Shown here piece by piece: positions 1 through 9,126 of a stretch of 64,000 bases of DNA; within the stretch, counting starts at the first letter, position 1; each line of letters starts with the position of its first letter. The position numbers and the translations under genes are program-made. Source of the stretch: Carboxylicivirga fragile (GTDB lineage Bacteria > Bacteroidota > Bacteroidia > Bacteroidales > Marinilabiliaceae); contig JAFMVD010000010.1 of assembly GCA_025499625.1 (NCBI GenBank), forward strand, positions 1-64,000, in the 5' to 3' direction. A model generated the notes under the pieces. That model searched no databases, was not told the DNA's origin, and saw only the letters and a program-made list of their open reading frames with translations.

Positions 1-102
1 ATTGAGGGGTGGTATAATAGCAAGAGATTACACTCTTCATTGGGATATGTAACTCCCATTGAATATGAATTAAATTATTACCAAGTTTTAATTGCCGCTT
101 AA
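1..102 (+). CDS. IS3-family transposase (OrfB), C-terminal fragment
   Basis: Frame 1 reads IEGWYNSKRLHSSLGYVTP and then PIEYE before ending in TAA at 100-102. The pattern YNxxRxHSxLGYxTPxEYE is the classic tail of IS3-family OrfB integrases, just after the catalytic glutamate of the DDE triad. Only 33 residues are visible; the catalytic core lies upstream of the window. The gene probably ends intact within its IS, whose right end then runs into susC. Confidence 0.85.
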   Translation: MEGWYNSKRLHSSLGYVTPIEYELNYYQVLIAA

Positions 103-140
103 GGTCTTAAAAAAACGTCCGGTTTTTATTTGTAATTCCA
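1..140 (+). mobile_element. Right end of an IS3-family insertion sequence
   Basis: The first 102 bases encode the C-terminus of an IS3-type transposase. They are followed by about 38 bases (containing AAAAACGTCCGGTTTTTATT) that look like the terminal inverted repeat. I place the end at the CA of TGTAATTCCA (138-140), because IS3 elements end in CA and the SusC reading frame resumes immediately afterwards. The left end and any target-site duplication lie outside the window, so the exact boundary is inferred. Confidence 0.75.
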
Positions 141-1621
141 TACAAGATAGAAGATCAGAAACCAGTGAAGTTATAGGTACAGGATATACCAACGATTTAC
201 TTAAAAACTTAGAAGCAGCAACTAGTCTTACTGCAGAAGAATTCAATATTCAAAAGAATAAGATTGGCTATTTTGGTAGAATTTCATATGCTTATGCCAA
301 TAAGTACCTTGTAAATGCATCTTTTAGACGTGATGGTAGTTCTGTTTTTGGAACAGAATCTAAGTGGGGTAACTTCCCTGCGGTATCTTTAGGATGGAAT
401 GCACATAATGAAGATTTCTTGAGTGAAAATGATATTCTTAGTAAATTAAAATTGAGAGTGAGTTATGGACTGACAGGTTCTGAGAACTTTGATTTGGACA
501 ACGATGTACTTAGCAATTGGCCATATTTAGCACAATTAGGAAATACCAATGCAATTATTAACGATGTAATAACAACTGGTGTTTCTCCTTTAAATATTGC
601 TAATCTACAATTACAATGGGAAGCTTCTGAGGAATTTAACCCTGGTATAGATTTTGGATTTCTAAATAACCGTTTTTCAGGTTCGATAGATTATTATAAA
701 AGAACCAGCGATAAGTTGTTGCTAAACATACCTGTATCATATCAGACTGGATTTAGCAACGGTATTGTAAATAAAGGAAAAGTAGCAAACAGTGGTTGGG
801 AATTTGAGTTGAGAACCAAAAACATTGTAAATGCCAATTTCTTTTGGCAAACTACTTTTATAGCCTCTACCAATAAAAACGAATTGCTTGATTTTGGTGA
901 TTCAGACGGAGCTTTATCTCAGGACGCATGGGGTAGAAACTCTCAATGGATAAACTCTGTTGGTAATCCGATATCGTCTTTTTATGGCTATGTGGTAGAC
1001 GAAAGTAAGGAGTTGCCTGGTGAATATTGGGATTCTCCATGGCTTCCAATTAATGGGGTTTCAGAAGATGTTATCGTTAAAGATTTGAATGGTGATGGTT
1101 TAATTACCGATGAAGATAAAACGATATTAGGCGACCCATACCCAGAAATTAACTGGAGTATAACTAATGAGTTCAAATATAAAAATTTCGATTTTTCTTT
1201 TATGTTTCAAGGGAGCCAGGGAGCTGAAGTGAGAAATGTTGGTGATCAATACTTTTTCTCTCATTGGAACGGAGCTACTACTGATGAGCAAGCGGTTGTA
1301 GATGCCGGAATCATACCTGATGCTTCTTTTCTTCAGCAGAGAGTTCATACAAATGATATTGTTATGAGTGCAGGTTATGTTTCATTGAGAAATATAAATC
1401 TTGGTTATACTTTTTCAAATGCTTTAATCTCAAGAATAGGATTACAATCATTAAGACTTTATGCTACAGGTCAGAATGTGCTATATATCACATCTGATGA
1501 TTATCATGGTTTTAACCCAGAGTTTATTGATAGTGTTAATACACCAACTACTTATGGTGCTCAAAGAGGGGGTACACCTTTATTTAGTACTTACTCAGTT
1601 GGTTTAAATGTTAAATTTTAA
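141..1621 (+). pseudogene. susC: SusC-family TonB-dependent transporter, 3' part interrupted by an IS
   Basis: About 493 residues of the C-terminal half of a SusC/RagA outer-membrane beta-barrel are readable. They include barrel segments such as YLVNASFRRDGSSVFG and GSIDYYKRTSDKLLLNIP, and the protein ends in the usual aromatic residue (LNVKF). A full SusC is about 1000 residues, so the N-terminal plug, TonB box and signal peptide are missing. No start codon fits here: the frame runs back into the IS end near base 140. SusC forms the energy-driven import pore under the SusD lid, here probably for alginate oligosaccharides. susD follows 15 bases later. Unless the 5' half on the far side of the IS can be restored, this transporter is non-functional. 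The insertion may also be polar on susD, or may supply a promoter. Confidence 0.88.
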
Positions 1622-1636
1622 TCAAAAAACGAAATT

Positions 1637-3112
1637 ATGAAATATATAAAGTTTTTAATTATAGCTATCACAGGGTTTCTATTTAATTCTTGTGATTCAG
1701 ATGAGTTCTTGAATCCTTTACCAGATTCTGCCATAGTTGCTGAAACTTATTTTCAATCAGATGCTGATGTTTTGACTGGGATTATTGGTATTTATGATGC
1801 CATACAAGGTGTTAATGAAAATACGGAATCAAGTACAGAAAGGTATAATAGAGGCGTACAGCTAGAGTATCTTTTAACTGAGCACCGATCGGATAATACC
1901 AGAAGTATGACTCTTGAAGGTTCAAGAGCCGATTTTCACCGTTACATTGTTGAGCCTGAAAATATTCAGTCCGAGGACTATTGGCAATCGATGTATGAAA
2001 TTATTTTTAGAGCCAATAATGTTCTAAAATATGTAAATAAGTCAGATGCTGCCAATGTTAATAAATATACAGCAGAGGCTAAGTTTTTAAGAGCTTACGC
2101 ATATTTTAACTTAGTGAGATTGTATGGAGCTGTGCCTTTGGTAACCTCTATTTTAGGCCCAGAAGAAAAAGAAGCGCTTTTTACAAGAGTGGCGGTCGAA
2201 AAAGTTTACGAACAAATTATAGCTGACTTGCAAGAAGGTGTAACTCATATGGATAATACCTATAATTCCAGAGCTTCAAAAGCAGCGGCTCAAGGATTGT
2301 TAGCTAAAGTGTACTTAACGCTTCCAACACCAAACTACGCAGGTGCTAAATTGCTATGCGAAGCCATTATTGGTTCAGGTACTTTTGCTTTGCAGAATGA
2401 TTTTCATGATGTATTCTATAATGAATTAAACAATGAAGTTATTTTTGCCATTCAGTACTTATCTGTAAACCCGGAGCAAAGCCAAGGTTTTTCTTCAGAA
2501 TTCACTTCTTATAATCGTCAAGGTAGACAGGATGGACTTAATATTGTAAACCCAAATCTTGCTGAAGACTTTATTGCTGTAGGGGGAAATAGAACCGCTG
2601 TTTCTTATGCGGCTTATGGTGAAGATGCTGAGCTTCCTGTACCAGAGAATGCAGAAGTTGTTAAGTTTTTACCTGATGGATCAGATATTTCAGACCCGAA
2701 CCTACCAACATATGGGGAATCTCCTTCTTATGCTGGTAACGACTGGATTATTCTACGATATGCAGATGTACTTTTAATGCATGCTGAAGCTATTATGGCA
2801 GGTGGAAATACTAGTGATGCCAGTGCCATTGATTCTTATATGGAAGTTAGAACTAGGGCAGGTTTTGATGCTGTCGCAGATCGTCCTTCTGTTTTAACAA
2901 CAGATGCTTTATTACTTGAAAGAAGAGTGGAATTGGCTTTTGAAAACCATCGTTTCTTTGATTTATTACGATTTGGAGTTGCACACGATGTGTTAGGTGC
3001 GCATGCTGCCGAAATGGGATATACAAGTTATAATATTAGAAGATTATTATTACCAATTCCATCTAGAGAAATAAATTTAAGTGAAGGTATTTTGACACAA
3101 AATCCGCAATAA
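1637..3112 (+). CDS. susD: SusD/RagB-family surface glycan-binding lipoprotein
   Basis: This is the outer-membrane lipoprotein that caps SusC and captures oligosaccharides, here probably alginate. A lipoprotein signal ends at Cys19 (FNSC, followed by DSDEF). The TPR-like core appears around residues 145-170 (KFLRAYAYFNLVRLYG). The C-terminal SusD signature lies at about 375-445 (ADVLLMHAEAI, then RRVELAFENHRFFDLLRFG). At 491 aa it has typical length. It begins 15 bases after the truncated susC, so the two were one operon. With its SusC partner broken by an IS, it would have to work with another transporter or be idle. The substrate is inferred from the neighbouring alginate lyases. Confidence 0.93.
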   Translation: MKYIKFLIIAITGFLFNSCDSDEFLNPLPDSAIVAETYFQSDADVLTGIIGIYDAIQGVNENTESSTERYNRGVQLEYLLTEHRSDNTRSMTLEGSRADFHRYIVEPENIQSEDYWQSMYEIIFRANNVLKYVNKSDAANVNKYTAEAKFLRAYAYFNLVRLYGAVPLVTSILGPEEKEALFTRVAVEKVYEQIIADLQEGVTHMDNTYNSRASKAAAQGLLAKVYLTLPTPNYAGAKLLCEAIIGSGTFALQNDFHDVFYNELNNEVIFAIQYLSVNPEQSQGFSSEFTSYNRQGRQDGLNIVNPNLAEDFIAVGGNRTAVSYAAYGEDAELPVPENAEVVKFLPDGSDISDPNLPTYGESPSYAGNDWIILRYADVLLMHAEAIMAGGNTSDASAIDSYMEVRTRAGFDAVADRPSVLTTDALLLERRVELAFENHRFFDLLRFGVAHDVLGAHAAEMGYTSYNIRRLLLPIPSREINLSEGILTQNPQ

Positions 3113-3131
3113 TATTTTAAACATTAAGATT

Positions 3132-4076
3132 ATGAAAAATCAATTAAATATTTTCAAGATCACCATGAAGGTGTTGTTCATATCGGTAGTGTTTTTATCG
3201 GTAAGTTGTGAAGAAGCTTTTAAGTATGAATTACCGGAAGCTGGCTCTAAACCAGATTTGAGTCCACCAGTAGCTAGTTTTGCTTATCTTCCAAACGCAG
3301 AGGATTTCAGGACAGTTGAATTTAATAATACGTCAATAGAATCGATTAAATATGAGTGGGACTTTGGAGGAGGAAATACTTCAACAGAGAAAGATCCTAG
3401 TTATACTTTCGAAGCAGGGGAAGGAACGTATCCAGTAACATTGACTGCTATTGATGGAAATGAAGCATCAAATACTATAACTGTGGATGTTGAGGTAGTA
3501 GATAAATTTGTACCTATTCCGGTTACAATTCTCAATGGGGATTTTAATGGTGGATCTTCCGATTGGAAATTTGCCTCTTTTACAGGTGGAAATACTAATC
3601 CGTTTAACTCTAGTTCTGATGGATCTTGGCTTAATTATGATGGAACCGATAATGGAGCGAAGACATCAGGAGCTAAATGGACCAAATCAACTTCTGCAGG
3701 TGCTTACTTAAGTGCTAATACAAGATACGCGTATCAGGCTATCATTGTATCTCCTTCTAATATAGAACGTGATGTGGAATATATTCTTGAATATGAATAT
3801 GCAATTAAAACTCCGGCAGAGCAAGTAGGTGTTGCTCCGGATGGGAATAGAATCATTGCTGAAGTTTTAGATGGTCATTTTGACGATGGTGCCGATGCGG
3901 TAGCAAGTACCCATGTTAGTCAATATGTTGGATCCGAAGTAAAAGGGAAAACATCTTTTACCTTGGTTGAGCAAAAATTTACTGCCAATGCTAGTGGTGA
4001 AATGTCTATCATGTTTTATGCGGTAACAGATGTGGATCTATACTTAGACAATGTCAAAGTTTATCCAGCAAAATAA
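3132..4076 (+). CDS. PKD-domain lipoprotein with C-terminal carbohydrate-binding-like module
   Basis: This is a predicted surface lipoprotein (Cys26 in SVSC; a second possible start is Met12). Residues about 47-125 form a PKD/Ig-like domain (YEWDFGGGNTSTEKDPSYTF). Residues about 132-314 are a beta-rich module beginning LNGDFNGG and containing SSSDGSWLNYDGTDNG and RYAYQ. The same module ends the next gene. In PULs this position, right after susD, is usually held by SusE/SusF-like surface glycan-binding proteins, so alginate binding is the likely role. The module's family is not one I can name. The gene lies 19 bases after susD in the same operon. Confidence 0.7.
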   Translation: MKNQLNIFKITMKVLFISVVFLSVSCEEAFKYELPEAGSKPDLSPPVASFAYLPNAEDFRTVEFNNTSIESIKYEWDFGGGNTSTEKDPSYTFEAGEGTYPVTLTAIDGNEASNTITVDVEVVDKFVPIPVTILNGDFNGGSSDWKFASFTGGNTNPFNSSSDGSWLNYDGTDNGAKTSGAKWTKSTSAGAYLSANTRYAYQAIIVSPSNIERDVEYILEYEYAIKTPAEQVGVAPDGNRIIAEVLDGHFDDGADAVASTHVSQYVGSEVKGKTSFTLVEQKFTANASGEMSIMFYAVTDVDLYLDNVKVYPAK

Positions 4077-4106
4077 GTTTGTAGGAAGTTAAAAACAATT
4101 AAACAA

Positions 4107-5603
4107 ATGGTTATGAATTTATTTAAAAAAGGAATATTTGCCATATTTATCATAGGTCTGATAGCATCATGTGAAACAGATAAGATAATTGAGCCAGGCG
4201 ATGAGGATTCAACTGGTTCGGGACTAACTGAAATTACATTTTCAAGTTTTACGGCAACGCCAGGTCCTGACGAGAATGGAGTTGAAGATGGCACTTACGT
4301 AACGGTAGAGCCACTAGCAATTGGAGTTGATGGCTATGATGTTGACTTCGGAAATGGTGCTTCTTCTATTGTAAGTATTGAGGCAGGAGGTTCTGCTTCA
4401 TACGACTATCCTAATGAAGTTGAAGTAGCTACATATACAATAAAAGTAACTGCAAAATCAGATGTTTTAGAAAATGTTTCTCAATCGCAAGACTTAACAG
4501 TTGAGCATGAAGTTGCTGCGGTAAGTTCAGCACCTGACTCGCCTACTATTGGTCTTGAGGAAGTGTTAGCTATTTATAGTGATGGGATTGAACATAGTGG
4601 TGAATTTATCTCTTACAGATATGAAGCGGCAGGAGTTGACTTTACCGCAGGAGCTGCCCAACAGGGTGAAGTTACGATGGAATCTGGAAATAAGGTAATG
4701 CAATACTCGCGACTTAGCGAAGATGTTGCTGCATCAATTGCATTAGATCAAATTATTGTTGCCGATGCATTTGGCTCTAGCGTTGCTGCTACGCACCTAC
4801 ATTTAGACGTTCATTCTGATTTTGCAAAGGGTATTGATAAGTTGAGATTAGTATTAGTGAATGGCGATACAGAATATGATTATAATCTGGATTTAGTAGA
4901 TGGTGAGTGGATAAATTTGAATTTAGACTTAGCTACTGATTTTTCAGGACCTGTTGTTCAGTTTGACGAGATTAAATTTGAATTAGGTGCTGAAGGTATG
5001 GCAGAAGATGCTGCCACTCTTAATGTTGATAATGTGTTCTTACACAAGCCAATTACTTCTGTTATTCTTAATGGAGATTTTGATGCTAAAACTGATCATT
5101 GGAGATTTACAACTTTCACCGATGGTACCACAACTCCTTTTGGTTCTAGTTCTGATGGATCCTGGACTAATTATGATGGTTCAGATAATGGATCTAAAAC
5201 ACCAGCTGCTAAATGGACAGCTAGTCAATCAGGAGGATATCTTCAAACTTCTAACTCGAGATATGCATACCAGGCACTTCAGTTATTGCCAAATACGGAC
5301 TATGTTTTAGAGTACGAATATACAATGAAGAGTGATGATGCTAATGACCCAATTGGAGGTAGAAGTATTGTTGGTCTGGTATTAGATGCTCATTACACTG
5401 ATGGTGCTGAAGCTGTAGCTAATTTAGCGTCTAATTTAGGAAATCATGTTGGAACGATTGCCGAGGGTAAATTTTCAGATACAGTTGGAACCTTAGTTCA
5501 GCTTTCATTTACGACTAATGACAGTGGTGAAGTTGCAGTCATGTTTTACGCAGTTACATCAGTAGATTCTTGGATTGATAATGTTAAGGTGTATCAGGAT
5601 TAG
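4107..5603 (+). CDS. Multidomain surface lipoprotein, candidate glycan-binding protein
   Basis: The lipoprotein signal ends at Cys22 (LIASC); an alternative start is Met3. Three beta-rich parts are visible. Residues about 35-140 are Ig/PKD-like. Residues about 145-315 are a jelly-roll-like domain ending NVDNVFLHK. Residues about 319-498 are a module closely similar to the C-terminus of the preceding lipoprotein (LNGDF, SSSDGSWTNYDGSDNG, RYAYQ, MFYAVTSVDSWIDNVKVY). No catalytic motif was recognised. The gene follows its relative by 30 bases and closes the susCD operon before a hairpin. The likely role is a long surface arm that binds alginate for the SusCD complex. That role is inferred from position and domain duplication. 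Confidence 0.68.
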   Translation: MVMNLFKKGIFAIFIIGLIASCETDKIIEPGDEDSTGSGLTEITFSSFTATPGPDENGVEDGTYVTVEPLAIGVDGYDVDFGNGASSIVSIEAGGSASYDYPNEVEVATYTIKVTAKSDVLENVSQSQDLTVEHEVAAVSSAPDSPTIGLEEVLAIYSDGIEHSGEFISYRYEAAGVDFTAGAAQQGEVTMESGNKVMQYSRLSEDVAASIALDQIIVADAFGSSVAATHLHLDVHSDFAKGIDKLRLVLVNGDTEYDYNLDLVDGEWINLNLDLATDFSGPVVQFDEIKFELGAEGMAEDAATLNVDNVFLHKPITSVILNGDFDAKTDHWRFTTFTDGTTTPFGSSSDGSWTNYDGSDNGSKTPAAKWTASQSGGYLQTSNSRYAYQALQLLPNTDYVLEYEYTMKSDDANDPIGGRSIVGLVLDAHYTDGAEAVANLASNLGNHVGTIAEGKFSDTVGTLVQLSFTTNDSGEVAVMFYAVTSVDSWIDNVKVYQD

Positions 5604-5635
5604 AATCATATAATAATTCAATTTAGTGGAGCCGA

Positions 5636-5694
5636 CCATGATAATAATTTTTCACAAACGAGCCACGATGGCTATCGAGGAGTTATTATCATGG
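5636..5694 (+). promoter_or_regulatory. Long inverted repeat between the SusCD operon and PL7 gene
   Basis: CCATGATAATAA (5636-5647) is perfectly complementary to TTATTATCATGG (5683-5694). A small inner stem, AGCCA-CGA-TGGCT, lies at 5661-5673. There is no T run after the 3' arm, so it is not a standard intrinsic terminator. It could be an mRNA-processing or stabilising hairpin, or an operator. It ends 35 bases before the PL7 start codon. Confidence 0.5.
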
Positions 5695-5729
5695 GAGTTC
5701 TATCTGTTACCATAATTAATTACAGACAG

Positions 5730-6644
5730 ATGAAAAATTTCCGAATAGAACTATTAATAACTGTATTAACATTATTTCTATCTGCTAACGCTAATTCTTC
5801 TAACAAGATAAATGGCCTTACAGAATCGGAAAGTAAAATTGAAAAACGCGATAAAAAGAAGAAAAAGAAAGTTAAGCTTCCAAATATAGATTTAAGCCAT
5901 TGGAAAGTAACTTTACCTATATCAAACGATGCAGGCAAACCTTTTGAAATTGAGCCGCCCGAAATTTCGAATTTTGCATCAATGGAAATCGCAAAGTCCT
6001 ATATGTATATCGACTCTACTAGGGGTGCTATCGTTTTTCATGCAAAGCCAACTGCTTCAACAACTAAGAATACGAAGTATTCTCGGTCAGAGTTAAGAGA
6101 GCAAATGGTTCCTGGTGAAAATAACGTGAATTGGACCTTTAAGGATGGCGCTTATATGAAGGGTAAATTAGCGATGGATGCTACATCTAGAGATGCAGAT
6201 GGAAAATACCATAGAACCATAATTATGCAAATTCATGGTAGGTTAACAAATGAGCAGCGTGATTTAATAGGAGCTGATGATAATAATGCGCCACCTATTC
6301 TGAAGATATATTGGGATAATGGAAAAATCCGGGTTAAAACAAAGGTGCTTAAAAATTTAAATGCGACAAATGAAGCCTTACTGCATGAAGAAGCTTGGGG
6401 TGATGACAAAGGGTTTAATTTCGAAGAAGAAGTTGGCTTTCGGAAATTCACTTTAGAGGTTAAAGTTTCTGAAGGTAAGATGGTTGTTGTTTTAAATAAT
6501 ACTGAATTTAAGGTTTACGAAAATATTCACATTGAAAAATGGGGCGTTTTTGAAAACTACTTTAAGGCTGGAAATTATTTACAAACAAGAGATGAAGGAG
6601 CATATTCATCGGTGAGGTTTTATGAGTTGAGTGTCAGTCATTAA
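5730..6644 (+). CDS. Alginate lyase, polysaccharide lyase family 7
   Basis: This secreted endo-acting lyase cleaves alginate by beta-elimination. All three PL7 signature blocks are present: RSELRE at residue 119, QIHG at 167 and YFKAGNYLQ at 277. They carry the catalytic Arg, Gln, His and Tyr residues of the jelly-roll active cleft. I chose Met at 5730 because it begins a clean signal peptide (cleavage near SANA/NSS); the frame upstream lacks such features. A lysine-rich linker (KRDKKKKKKVKLP) precedes the catalytic domain. There is no lipobox or T9SS tail, so it is probably periplasmic or released. It would supply oligomers to the PL17 and PL6 enzymes nearby. Confidence 0.95.
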   Translation: MKNFRIELLITVLTLFLSANANSSNKINGLTESESKIEKRDKKKKKKVKLPNIDLSHWKVTLPISNDAGKPFEIEPPEISNFASMEIAKSYMYIDSTRGAIVFHAKPTASTTKNTKYSRSELREQMVPGENNVNWTFKDGAYMKGKLAMDATSRDADGKYHRTIIMQIHGRLTNEQRDLIGADDNNAPPILKIYWDNGKIRVKTKVLKNLNATNEALLHEEAWGDDKGFNFEEEVGFRKFTLEVKVSEGKMVVVLNNTEFKVYENIHIEKWGVFENYFKAGNYLQTRDEGAYSSVRFYELSVSH

Positions 6645-6675
6645 TTATTTTAAAGCCGAAACAATATTTGACATG

Positions 6676-6712
6676 TTGGTAACCAGATTATAGTAGATGT
6701 TTTGGTTACCAA
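6676..6712. promoter_or_regulatory. Paired GGTWACC palindromes upstream of PL17
   Basis: TTGGTAACCA (6676-6685) and TGGTTACCAA (6703-6712) are perfect reverse complements. Each also contains a near-palindromic GGTAACC or GGTTACC core, with centres 27 bases apart. This looks like a two-site operator for a dimeric regulator; alternatively it forms a stem-loop. A weak -7-like AATATTTG lies just before it at 6663-6670. No transcription factor gene is next to it. Confidence 0.4.
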
Positions 6713-6750
6713 TAATTATTGCTTTAATAGATTTTCTTGGAGGAGAGGGT

Positions 6751-6801
6751 GATCCATCAGTATACAACTGATGGAAACGTACATTGGTTAGCTGATGGGT
6801 C
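6751..6801 (+). promoter_or_regulatory. Leader with two mutually exclusive stems before PL17
   Basis: CCATCAGT (6754-6761) pairs perfectly with ACTGATGG (6767-6774) to give an 8-bp stem with a 5-base loop. The same left arm, extended as GATCCATCAG, can instead pair with a second CTGATGGGTC copy (6792-6801). The 230-base gap between PL7 and PL17 thus holds a potential structural switch. No known riboswitch class was recognised. Confidence 0.35.
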
Positions 6802-6874
6802 GCTTTTATCCAGGAATGAGTAGTAGAACATAAAAACTTACAAAAGTTATTAGAAACAAAACTTAAATAGTAAG

Positions 6875-9088
6875 ATGCGAATTTTAAATTACATAGTAAT
6901 ATTGGTGTTTGTTTTGTCAGCGTCTTGTTCTTCTCCAAAGAATAAAAAACATCAACCCTCGCTTATCCTAACAGCTGGGGCCGTTGACCAAATAAAGAGC
7001 GAATTAAATAATTTGCCAATATTGCAACGTTCTGTATCTAAATTAACTCACGAGGTTAACGAGGATATGAAACTAGGTGTTAATGTACCTGTGCCAAAAG
7101 ATCCGGCAGGAGGTTATACGCATAATCGTCACAAACAAAATTATATCACCATGAAAGGTGCTGGCGTACTTTGGCAGCTTACTGGTGAATTAAGATATAA
7201 GGATTATGTGCGCGATATGTTAGTGGCCTATGCTGAGATGTATCCATCTCTTGGGTTTCATCCGGTACAGAAATCATATGCGCCTGGTAAGTTATTCTGG
7301 CAATCATTGAACGAGGCAGTTTGGTTAGTTTATACGAGTCAGGCCTACGATTGTATCTCTGGTGATTTGTTAGAAGAGGAAAGAACCCTAATTGAATCAC
7401 AATTGTTGATTCCATTTGCTAACTTTCTTTCGATAGAAACGCCTAAAGTGTTCAACCGTGTTCATAATCATGGTGTATGGGCAGCTGCTGCAGTAGGTAT
7501 GACAGGATTTGCCATAAACAATAACGAAATGGTTGAGCATGCATACTATGGTGTTAGTACCGGACCAAAAGATGAAAAGGTTGGTGCAGGTTTTTTTACA
7601 CAGCTCGATCAATTGTTTTCGCCTGACGGTTATTACACAGAGGGACCTTACTACCAAAGGTATGCTCTATTGCCATACATGTTGTTTGCTCAGGCCATTG
7701 ATAATAACCAACCGGAGTTGAATATTTTCGAATATCGCGAAGGTATATTAAAAAAGGCGGTGTTAGCTACATTGCAATTGACAAGTACTGATGGCCGATT
7801 CTTTCCATTTAACGATGCTTTAAAAAGTATGTCGTACATGGCAACTGAATTGGTGCATGCTGTGGATATTGTTTATGCTGTTGATCCATCAAATAAGGAG
7901 TTACTAAGTATTGCTCAGGAACAAGATGAAGTTATTATTTGCGATGCAGGTTTGGATGTTGCCAAAGCAATTAATAATAATGAAGCCAAAGCTTTTAAAT
8001 GGCAGTCTTTAGAATTTAGTGATGGCCCCAAAGGAGATCAAGGAGCTGTTGGCGTATTGCGTTCAGGTAGTGGTAAAGATGAGCAATGTGTGATTATGAA
8101 ATATGCTTCACAAGGTATGGGGCATGGGCATTTCGATCGATTGACTATTCAGCTTTATGATGGAGCAAATGAAATATTGCAAGATTATGGGGCTGCCCGT
8201 TATGTCAATGTAGAGTATAAACATGGTGGCCGTTATTTGCCAGAAAACAAAACATGGGCAAAGCAAACCATTGCACACAATACCTTAGTAGTTGATAACA
8301 ATACTCAGTTTGATACTAATTTAAAGAAAGCGACTAAGACTTCATCGGAGCCATGGATTTTTAATGGAGACGATGTGAAACTACAAGTAATGAGTGCAAA
8401 GGAGTTGAATGCTTATAGTGGAGTTGAGATGCAACGCACATTAGCTTTAATTCAAGATGAAGAAGAAATAGAGCATTCTGTGGTAGTTGATGTAATTAAA
8501 GTTGCTGCAAGTGAGAATCATGATTATGATTTACCTTATCACTATTTAGGGCAGTTTATGGATTCGAATCTGGACTATAAAGCTGAGGTCGATGTTAAAA
8601 AGGCACTAGGTCAGGATAATGGATACCAACATTTGTGGTTAGATGGTGAAGCTTCAGCTACAGAAGATCAAAGCAAAGTAGTATGGCTGAATAATGGTCG
8701 TTTTTATACACTTATTAGTGAGACAAAAGAGGGTGATCAGGTTCTATACACACGATTGGGAGCTAACGATCCCGAGTTTAGTTTGCGTAACGAGCCTTCT
8801 GTTATTTTGCGCCGCAAGAATACACCAAGTACTACCTTTAGTGCTGCTATAGAAGTGCATGGAAGCAAGCATCCGGTAACCGAAATTGTGGAAAATTTAA
8901 AAAGCAATTTAGTAAAGGTGACAACGGTGTATGATACTAAGGATTATACAGCTGTTCAATTGGATTTTAATTCGGGTCATAAAAAGGTTTTTGTGATTTG
9001 TAATCAAGATAATAGTATGGAAGGTCAGCACGAAATACAGTGTGGTGACCAACAATATAAATGGCAAGGTGCTTATGCCTTGTTTTAA
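6875..9088 (+). CDS. Oligoalginate lyase, polysaccharide lyase family 17
   Basis: This exolytic lyase degrades alginate oligosaccharides to unsaturated monouronate, which becomes DEH. The lipobox is at Cys18 (LSASC), suggesting anchoring in the periplasm. Residues about 60-340 form the alpha/alpha-toroid, with HNHG at 197-200 (the Asn-His pair of the active site) and YYTEGPYYQRY at 253-263 (the catalytic Tyr region). Residues about 375-640 are the heparinase II/III-like beta-sheet domain, starting around GHGHFD at 416-421. Length 737 aa matches PL17. kdgF follows 38 bases downstream, which fits: PL17 makes the unsaturated product that KdgF linearises. Confidence 0.93.
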   Translation: MRILNYIVILVFVLSASCSSPKNKKHQPSLILTAGAVDQIKSELNNLPILQRSVSKLTHEVNEDMKLGVNVPVPKDPAGGYTHNRHKQNYITMKGAGVLWQLTGELRYKDYVRDMLVAYAEMYPSLGFHPVQKSYAPGKLFWQSLNEAVWLVYTSQAYDCISGDLLEEERTLIESQLLIPFANFLSIETPKVFNRVHNHGVWAAAAVGMTGFAINNNEMVEHAYYGVSTGPKDEKVGAGFFTQLDQLFSPDGYYTEGPYYQRYALLPYMLFAQAIDNNQPELNIFEYREGILKKAVLATLQLTSTDGRFFPFNDALKSMSYMATELVHAVDIVYAVDPSNKELLSIAQEQDEVIICDAGLDVAKAINNNEAKAFKWQSLEFSDGPKGDQGAVGVLRSGSGKDEQCVIMKYASQGMGHGHFDRLTIQLYDGANEILQDYGAARYVNVEYKHGGRYLPENKTWAKQTIAHNTLVVDNNTQFDTNLKKATKTSSEPWIFNGDDVKLQVMSAKELNAYSGVEMQRTLALIQDEEEIEHSVVVDVIKVAASENHDYDLPYHYLGQFMDSNLDYKAEVDVKKALGQDNGYQHLWLDGEASATEDQSKVVWLNNGRFYTLISETKEGDQVLYTRLGANDPEFSLRNEPSVILRRKNTPSTTFSAAIEVHGSKHPVTEIVENLKSNLVKVTTVYDTKDYTAVQLDFNSGHKKVFVICNQDNSMEGQHEIQCGDQQYKWQGAYALF

Positions 9089-9126
9089 AAATATAACTTA
9101 AAAGTATTTACATAAAAGAAAACGTT

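Noticed and set aside
92..140. Reading frame giving SusC a start at a TTG at 92
   Set aside because: This start lies inside the transposase gene and IS end. The residues before about base 140 do not look like SusC, so it is an artefact of the junction.
6645..6938. 97-residue - strand open frame opposite the PL17 leader
   Set aside because: It overlaps the PL17 start, has no recognisable protein features and lies over palindromic leader elements.
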